The notes below the pieces were generated by a model. That model was not told where the DNA came from. It saw only the letters and a program-made list of their open reading frames with translations, and did not search any database. This document shows, one piece after another, positions 57,340 to 64,000 of a DNA stretch of 64,000 nucleotides. Location: the NCBI GenBank assembly GCA_963682175.1, contig OY821774.1:47258201-47322200 (forward strand). Reading direction: 5' to 3'. A program made the translations under genes and the position numbers. This stretch comes from Triglochin maritima. Its lineage: Eukaryota > Streptophyta > Magnoliopsida > Alismatales > Juncaginaceae. Each line of letters starts with the position of its first letter. Within the stretch, counting starts at the first letter, position 1.

Positions 57340-57730
57340 TCTCACTCCCACACTAAAGATAGGTGAGCTTGAAAGCAAGTTTGACATACCTTAAGGCTTG
57401 AAGAAGCCTTGGAAGAAACCACGGTGAGCGCCTCCTCGCGGAAAAGCTCGAACTCCGGCGAACCTCCGATTCCCGAACTCTACGACGATTCCGGCGACTC
57501 CAACACTCTGATCCTCGCCTCTACCAACACCGACGAAGCATTAGGGAGAGAGAGACGCGTGAGAAAGAGAGAGATCGTGAGAGAGGGAGAGAGTGAAGAG
57601 TGAGGGGAAAGAGAGATCCAAACCTTATATACTTTTCCCGCGAAACGATCTCAGCCGTCGATCTCATCCACCACTAATCCTCTCCTAAACATCATTAGCA
57701 CCATAAGCAAGATTAGGATATTACAAATAT

Positions 57731-59928
57731 AACCATTCTTCTCTTAAGAAAATAATCTTACCTTGCTAAATGCTAAGAAAAAACCACACTGTGCTAGATT
57801 CACTGCACTCCACTTAATAATTGGCATCAAAAGAGAAGGTGCACCAACCAAATTTCGTATCCTCCTGCAGCTTACTCTTCTCTCTTCCATCTTTATCGAT
57901 TGCCACCAACAAGCATCAATACTATCAAGATCGAATTCGCTTACAATCTCCTCTCACGGACATATATCGTCTGTCACCCAAAAAGAAACTTTTCACCTCT
58001 ACTACTTTTTATCATAGAAGTTGCTCCAAATGCTTGCAAATGAATACCAATCCTTAATTCTTGATCATCAATATATGGTGACAATCATCATATAGAAATA
58101 CAGCTTTAGATGAGTAAGCATGTACGAAAAAAAACGGAGGCATTGAATCTGGGCAACATATATATAGGAGCTCCCTTTTGGAGAGGATATTAATGCAAAA
58201 GCTAAAATGGTTTTCGGTGCTCATGGGAAGAGAAGCACTTAATTAAGTTTGGAAAAGGAGTGGTTTGGACAATGATGTGGGCAAGCAATTGAGTTTGGAA
58301 ATGTGGAAGTATGTGGAGCTTGTAAGCCACATTTCCATCATCTCTTTATGCATGGAGCTGCACGCGTACCAATGCACTCCCAATCAATACTTCCCGTGAG
58401 GAAAGTTGGGAATCATCTCCCACAATATGTAACCCACCTACCATTTTACATGTTATCATATAACACAACAAAAGATAGGTGTTCTTTTATGCTGTAAAAT
58501 TCTTCTTTATACGTCAAAACATTCATATTCTAGTTAAGGTGTGATTGTACAGGAAAATAACCTCTAAAAGTAGGAGATTTGAACTTTCAAAATCATTTAT
58601 GGTAATTTGTTTGTATGTAGGAGAATTTAATAAAGCTATACGAAGTCCAATTCTAAAAGTTCTACAATTTTATAAAATTATACTCAGAATAACTTCTTTA
58701 ATTTCCATTCCAAATTTGAAGGAAACCATAGTACCTTTACTACCTGAAAACAAATCACACCCTTAACAAACTTCTAAGTCCCTTATAAATCTTCCATTAT
58801 GAATATCAAGATTTAAGGTTTCCAAGAAATCATAAACTGAATATGGTTTTGTTAACAGTGTAGCGAAATTGTGTAAAAGATCATGAGGGCGAATCTCTAC
58901 TCACTAGATGATATGAAAATGGAAGTAGCTGTGAAATTCATAAAGAAATCCATACAACATGATATTACAATTTTTTAATTTTTTTTTCCTTTCAAAATTT
59001 CAACTTCCTCGCTGGCTGCCAATCTCAGTCTTGCCATTTGAAGCTAAGGTGAGGGTCTTTCTACACTAGATTTATTTTTCCTCCATCTTGATTTTGAATT
59101 GTAAAAGTAAGAATATGAAAATAGAAGGCCCAATTGGTTTTATATAACGTCGTAATAAACAAAGTTTTCTAGGTGTTAAAAAAGGAGAATAAAACCTTGA
59201 ATACAATATATGTACTAACATATATCATTCCATACTAATATAATTCGACGATAAGATATTTTTAGGCGACCGGTTGAACAACTGATCAGATTATCGATCA
59301 TGATCACAAGTATGCAACCTGAATGGATGACAAATGAGAATCGGTCCCTCCTCCTGGGGTTGCGGGAGTGCACCTGCGCGTGTGATTGCGAGCACGGAAG
59401 AATGGCATGCGCGTGTGAGGACCACCATTAATTCATTGTCGTGGAAGATCTGGAGCAGTACATCTTCCTCGTTGTCCAAACTCTGCTAGACGATGATGGT
59501 GGATGAGTACTTGTTTCCATACCCCTGCTCTAGTGGGACACCACGTATCGATCATATGCCACACTTTTTTTGTTTTTTGTTTTTTGGTTTTTTACAAGTG
59601 CTCATTTCTTTATTTTCATGTACAGCCGAGTGACACTCACTGAGTGCAGGCAAGGCAAAGCTACTCACCTAGGTTGACAATTTAGGTTGAGTCCAAACAC
59701 CCACAACGTGCTTCTTCTGCCTAGTTTTGCCTCTCACCAATGAACAGTGAATCAAAAGTCATATTGAAGGTGCAGGTCACCAATCGGATCAGACTAGTCA
59801 GTTTAGTTTCAACTCCCCAATCCAAGTTTGAGAAGATATCTTTTCGATGAGGATTTGGAATCCAAGTGAAAATTTCAATTTTTCTCTCTAGAAAATAATG
59901 TAATTTATCAACAATTTGGTCTTCCCAC
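57731..59928. other. Intergenic sequence
   Basis: No gene supported. Short open frames (for example plus strand 57821-58057) have no recognisable domain. Confidence 0.5.
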
Positions 59929-60066
59929 CTCAAACTTCTCTTTCTCTTCTTAAAGCCTTCTACTTCCTACCTCAAACTTCTCTTTCTCTTCTTAAAGCCT
60001 TCTACTTCCTACCTCAAACTTCTCTTTCTCTTCTTAAAGCCTTCTACTTCCTACCTCAAACTTCCT
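59929..60066. repeat. 42-bp tandem repeat, 3.3 copies
   Basis: Units at 59929-59970, 59971-60012 and 60013-60054 with a partial fourth to 60066. The unit starts CTCAAACTTCTCTTTCTC. A multiple of three makes a repetitive open frame through it, which I do not regard as a gene. Confidence 0.93.
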
Positions 60067-61595
60067 CTAAATGCCTCCTACTTCCTATACTTCAAACTTA
60101 TCCTTCTCCTTCTGAAAGCCTCTTGCCCCTCCCTACTCAAGAGAGCCACAAAGCAAAAATGAGATATTTATTTAGGGTAAATTGCATTTCTCCCCTCTCT
60201 ACTGTTGTTTTATTTTACTTTGTTCATGAAACAATAAAAGATAACACTTAGCCGCTGACTTTGTATTAGTTTAGTCTAGTCGGTCAAAAACTAACGAAAA
60301 TCAATATCATTTAACTAGACCCGGGTAACGGACCGTGTGGCACGGCCCAACCCAGCACGACGCGACCCGTTACCGGCACGACACCACCCAGGCCAGCCGG
60401 GCTGAGCACCGACGGCCCGACAGAATTCAGGCCTGCCAGTCCGGCCAGGTCGGCAAGACTTCCATGTCTATATTTAGCTTGAGAAGAAATTTTTGTGCCT
60501 CTCGTCAAAATCTATATTTTCTATTGCTTACTTTTTTGTTTACTTTTTGAATACATATTTCCTATCTAACATCATGTTAGTTTGTGATTTGGTGAAAAAA
60601 TAGATTACAAGGGGGAAAAATATAATAACATCGTAGTTTAGGGGGGGCAAAGTCGTTATCTCTGTTGTAGTACAAGGGAACAAAATGAAACATGCAGTGC
60701 GAGTTATTTCTTCTAAAACCCCACCGCTACTTATTTCTCCACTTCGAAACATATCTAAAATATATTTTTTTGTATTGTGAGTGGAAGTCAGGTTGGGGAG
60801 CTCTCTGAGTAGTGGCATGGAGATTCTCGAAGTTTGACTAGAAATCTTGAATGCCCTAAGTCTTTTGTGTTATTTAGAACTTCTGTTCCTAAAAGTATTC
60901 TGGATCTCCCCCCAATTTGTTGTTGTATTTACTAGCCACATCAAGCAATCTATACAAATTCGCCACTGTAATCACTGATGGTTTGTTGACAAACCACATC
61001 ATTTCCAATCAATTATCCATTGTTGATTTCAGTTTCGCATTTTCATCACTCCTATGCACAATTAATCCATCGATCCATTTGAAACTTTACCATTGATTAG
61101 TGATAAGGGTCGAAGGGTAAAAGCTCAACTTCGCCTTAAAGAGATGTCCGTCCATGAATCCAATTTTTTCCCGAATCCACACCCCACCTTTGGTACAGCC
61201 AAACGCATCCATGGTCATAGCTAAGGGAGACAAAATGTTATGCTCCCAAATATACAAACTGATTGTTTTTTTGTCGGGTCTCTTAAGAGTTTACAACAAC
61301 ATACAATTAAACGACTTAATTCACACCGGGCCAAATTTAATTAATATGATTTCAGACGATATTTTTTCCAGTTTGATCAAGCCTCATGGTCCCATTGGAA
61401 CTAGTGAACGTTAGTCCAATCCAAATCTAGTTCGGTTCTGGACCGATGCTAATTGTCTTTCAGTAAAAAGTAAAAACCCAATGCTTTATTAACCTTAACA
61501 TTGACCGGTAACACTGTTGGCCTTATCCACTCCCTCCCGCGAAAAGTTGTTAGCCGTTGCCAACCACTGATTCTTCACCCAATAATCTCTATGTA
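60067..61595. other. Intergenic sequence with a GC-rich transposon-like patch
   Basis: At about 60315-60460 a GC-rich stretch with GGCACGGCCC and repeated CACGAC or CCCGTTACC words resembles the subterminal sequence of plant hAT elements; no termini were found. The rest is AT-rich without a recognised gene. The right end is the CSP41A promoter. Confidence 0.45.
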
Positions 61596-61618
61596 ACTCT
61601 CTCTCTCTCTCTCTCTCT
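61596..61618. repeat. (CT)n tract in the CSP41A leader
   Basis: About eleven CT units ending four bases before the CSP41A ATG. Pyrimidine-rich leaders of this type are common in plant plastid-protein genes. Confidence 0.85.
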
Positions 61619-61621
61619 AAC

Positions 61622-62227
61622 ATGGCTTCTTCCAGTCTCTCCTCCTCTATCCTCTCCTTCCGCTCCTCCCTCCGCCACCGCTCCCCTCTCCTCTCGCCCC
61701 ACTCCCCGCCTCTCCTCTCCTTCTCCTCCTCCCTCTCCCTTTCCCTTTCCATCACATCCCTTCACACATCTTCCACCACTAAACCGTGCGTGTCGATTGT
61801 CGCAGCCTCTCCGGCAAATGCCAAGAAGAGGATTCTCATTATCAACACCAACAGTGGCGGCCACGCCGTCATCGGCTTCTACTTCGCCTGTGATCTTCTT
61901 GAGTCCGGCCACGATGTCACTGTGCTCACCGTGGGGGAGGAGAGCTCCGACAAGATGAAGAAGCTGCCTTTCTCTAGATTCTCGGTGACACACCTGCCGA
62001 ATTGACTCCTTTTTATTGGATTTTGTGTTGGTTGTTGGAAAATATTGGATTTTGGGGACTGGGAAGGTAGGATTTACTTGATTTTTTGGTTCGTGGTTTT
62101 TGCAGGAGATTGTGAGTGGTGGAGGGAAGACGGTGTGGGGCGACCCGGCGGAGGTGGGGAAGGTTGTGGGAGATGCCTCCTTTGATGTTGTGTTGGAAAA
62201 CAATGGCAAAAATCTCGACACTGTCAA
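61622..62227 (+). CDS. CSP41A: CSP41A, chloroplast stem-loop binding protein (5' part: exons 1-2)
   Basis: Exon 1 is 61622-61984 (121 codons, phase 0) and exon 2 62106-62227 (ends in phase 2); the remaining exons lie beyond the window. The first 60 or so residues are extremely Ser- and Leu-rich, a plastid transit peptide. It is followed by an atypical short-chain dehydrogenase fold: [19 protein letters not shown], then [16 protein letters not shown], and in exon 2 [12 protein letters not shown] and [18 protein letters not shown]41a binds and cleaves stem-loop RNA in chloroplasts and supports ribosomal and other plastid transcripts. Intron 2 starts at 62228 and contains a Copia element from 62618. 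Confidence 0.92.
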
Positions 62228-62617
62228 GTATGGAATCTCTATTTTGTTTTTGTTTATTTAAGAATTAGATTGATGAATAATCTTTTCTAGTGTTAATTAT
62301 GGCTGGTTCGTTAGTACTCTGGATTCATTCCTCTAGTTTATCCGTGTAAAGAGTTTTCTTTTGGAGCAATTTAATCGAATTGCTTTATCTAGCTAGAAGA
62401 TCTGAGTTTTCTGAATTCTGACTGAATGTTTAGCCTATAGACATGTTTGAGTGAATTCTAGATGGTAACCTAATTAACGTTCTGATTCCGATTTCGAACA
62501 CTAAATTTCAAAATACATTATTTTAGGTTTACTTTAAGAAAAACAACGCATCATTTTAGTATGAAAAATTGAGGTGTTGAAGTAGAGCATCTTCAAATCG
62601 AACTTTAAGAGCGAAAT

Positions 62618-63075
62618 TGTTGGTCTTACTTGGTCTCATCAGGAAGTTTGTGTTAAAGATCCAACACCAACCCAAGCCCAATAAATTATTACTTAAGCTA
62701 ATTAATAAGTCCAACCCACTAAGCCCAATTTCTAGAGAATTCATACTCTAGATGTTTCTTCCTTATCCATCACTATGAAACTTCCTAGAAGATTCAAAGT
62801 GAAGAAATCTCAACTCTTCTACAAGCTTCCATTCACACCTATAAATAGGGGTGTGATCTCCCATTTCAATTCATCCAAGAGAAGAGTTCTCCACCACACA
62901 AAGAGTGAGTCTTGTGTAGTAGTGTGAGTAAGTAGTGTAGTCCTTTGTAGTAGAGTGTGAGTAAGAGTCTTGTAGTGAGGAGAAAAGTCTTGTAGTGAGC
63001 TGTATTGTTGTGACAACTTTAGTTGTGCAATATAAGTCTCATTATCATTTCCTTTTACTACTTCTTTACTCAACA
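62618..63075 (+). repeat. 5' LTR of the second Copia element
   Basis: 458 bp with TGTTG/CAACA ends. I see no GTCGAC palindromes in it, which makes it a useful contrast to the other LTRs. Confidence 0.85.
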
Positions 63076-63196
63076 ATTGGTATCAGAGCCGTGTTTGTGG
63101 TGATCGTCCGTCGAAAACCACAAAGTCGAAGCCCTGTTGGAGGAGTTGAAGATCACGCTGAAGGAGTTGGTTCGATTAGTTCGAAACCAAAAGGTG

Positions 63197-64000
63197 ATGG
63201 CGGATTTATCAAACCCATGCAGCGGAATCGAGAAGCTCAATGGCGAAAACTACAGGTATTGGAGTCTTTACATAGAACCATATTTGCAAGGGCAGGATCT
63301 ATGGGAGGTTGTTGCTGGGAATGAAACCACATCACCTCCTGTAGAGAATGCTGATGCAAATAGGAAGTGGAAGATAAAGGCTGGGAAGGCCATGTACGTG
63401 CTCAGGACAACCATTGAGAATGATTTGCTTGAGCATGTACGTGAGGCTACTACGCCTAAGGAGGTATGGGACACACTTAAGTCGCTCTTCACGCAAAAGC
63501 ATGATGCCCGACTTCAACTTTTGGAAAATGAGTTGATGTCTGTTAAGCAAGGAGGTATGTCCGTTAACCAATACTTTACAAAGGTGAAAGGGCTTTGTCG
63601 TGACATATCTCAATTAGATTCGGAGTCTAGAATTAGTGAGCCCAGGATGAGAAGGATTATTATCCATGGGCTAAGGCCAGAATATAGTGCCTTTATCACA
63701 GCAGTACAAGGGTGGCCGACTCCTCCTTCCATCTCAGAGCTAGAAAGTCTACTTGTCAATCAAGAAACTCTCACCAAGCAGATGACAGGAGTTTCTACAA
63801 AGAGTGGAGAAGAAGCTCTCTTCAGTGGAAGAAAGAATGGTGGCCCTAAGAAACAAGAGCGGAGGAGTTCACAACAAGGGGGAGCACTTAAAAGGGAGCA
63901 AATGAAGAAGAACCTCAAATGCTACAACTGTGGCAAGAGAGGTCACTTTGCGAGGGAATGCTGGTCGAAGAAGAAGATTGCAGAAGGAAATGCTGCAACA
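63197..64000 (+). CDS. Copia gag (partial, open to window end)
   Basis: 268 codons without a stop from ATG 63197 to the edge. The N-terminal part resembles the UBN2-type gag of plant Copia elements (motifs LNGENYRYW, VWDTLKSLFTQKHDARLQLLENELM and YFTKVKGLCRD, here spread over about residues 14-145). Near the end is a CCHC zinc knuckle CYNCGKRGHFAREC. Gag forms the particle that packages element RNA. The frame is clean over everything visible, so this copy may be young. Confidence 0.9.
   Translation, partial: MADLSNPCSGIEKLNGENYRYWSLYIEPYLQGQDLWEVVAGNETTSPPVENADANRKWKIKAGKAMYVLRTTIENDLLEHVREATTPKEVWDTLKSLFTQKHDARLQLLENELMSVKQGGMSVNQYFTKVKGLCRDISQLDSESRISEPRMRRIIIHGLRPEYSAFITAVQGWPTPPSISELESLLVNQETLTKQMTGVSTKSGEEALFSGRKNGGPKKQERRSSQQGGALKREQMKKNLKCYNCGKRGHFARECWSKKKIAEGNAAT

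Larger units (their letters stand above)
55857..57725 (-). mobile_element. Solo LTR of a diverged Gypsy subfamily
   Basis: 1869 bp, flanked by a perfect 5-bp duplication AATAT (55852-55856 and 57726-57730). On the minus strand it starts TGTAATATCC and ends AAATTTTCCGCTG...GACGTTACA, so it is related to the LTR of the two Gypsy elements but most of its sequence differs. It has a TATA-like box about 100 bp in (near 57615-57625, minus strand), a GAGAGA stretch, a palindrome array (56774-57339) and a tandem-repeat block (56238-56600). No internal sequence remains. Confidence 0.9.
62618..64000 (+). mobile_element. 5' part of a second Copia element inside CSP41A intron 2
   Basis: 5' LTR 62618-63075 (458 bp, TGTTG...CAACA), TATA box 62840-62847 (TATAAATA), primer-binding site TGGTATCAGAGC at 63078-63089, then gag. 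The 3' part is outside the window, so the target duplication cannot be checked. It is a different family from the element at 30145: shorter LTR, no CGGTCGACCG array and a different gag. Confidence 0.9.

Noticed and set aside
57409..57603. 64-residue plus-strand frame near the right end of the solo LTR
   Set aside because: It is antisense within the LTR, ends in a GAGAGA stretch and has no homologous frame in the other LTRs.
59916..60251. 111-residue open frame with repeats of SLSLLKAFYFLPQT
   Set aside because: It follows from the 42-bp tandem repeat, whose length is a multiple of three; there is no other coding sign.
60311..60508. Minus-strand open frame in the GC-rich patch
   Set aside because: The patch looks like hAT subterminal repeat sequence, not coding sequence.
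61589..62227. Minus-strand 212-residue open frame opposite CSP41A
   Set aside because: It is antisense to the transit-peptide exon and crosses a clear CSP41A intron; composition is Glu-, Gly- and Arg-rich because the sense strand is Ser- and Leu-rich.

Overview
This is a stretch of plant nuclear DNA, most likely eudicot. It carries intron-bearing genes with GT-AG splice sites, plastid-targeted and other typical plant proteins, AT-rich intergenic DNA, and LTR retrotransposons whose primer-binding sites match initiator tRNA-Met. The species cannot be named from the sequence alone.

Layout: 1-1421 is unassigned, with a possible terminal exon on the minus strand. 1422-9934 is a complete Ty3/Gypsy chromovirus-type element (Tekay-like) with indistinguishable 1949-bp LTRs, a 5-bp target duplication and one uninterrupted gag-pol frame. 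11091-11937 is a solo Copia LTR. Then come host genes: an RF298-like RING E3 ligase (15225-19356), an RPH1-like plastid membrane protein (20095-23185), a COA4-like twin CX9C protein (24252-26660), and an AT74-like phosphoglycerate-mutase-family protein (29158-36696). The single AT74-like intron has been enlarged by a 5.8-kb Copia element (30145-35915). Next are a methionine sulfoxide reductase B (37225-38087, minus), a PP2C35-like phosphatase (39330-41221, minus) and an intronless S-adenosylmethionine decarboxylase (43195-44196, minus). A second Gypsy copy in the opposite orientation follows (44728-53169, two premature stops), then a long-inverted-repeat structure (53651-55296) and a diverged Gypsy solo LTR (55857-57725). 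The window ends in CSP41A (exons 1-2, 61622-62227), whose second intron holds the 5' end of another Copia element (62618 to the edge).

The host genes are ordinary housekeeping genes and do not form a pathway. Plastid genes (RPH1, CSP41A), a mitochondrial assembly factor (COA4), redox repair (MSRB), polyamine synthesis (SAMDC) and signalling or ubiquitin genes are simply neighbours.

The most unusual signal is in the retroelement LTRs. At least three LTR families from two unrelated superfamilies (Gypsy and Copia) carry arrays of the perfect 10-bp palindrome CGGTCGACCG and close variants. The palindromes come mainly in pairs about 22 bp apart (two helical turns), and the pairs repeat roughly every 73 bp. 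Eight LTR copies here have this architecture although the sequence between palindromes differs between families. The array lies upstream of the TATA box in the Copia LTR and downstream of the probable TATA box in the Gypsy LTRs. This looks like a shared binding-site array or RNA-level element and is the best candidate for an undescribed system in the window.
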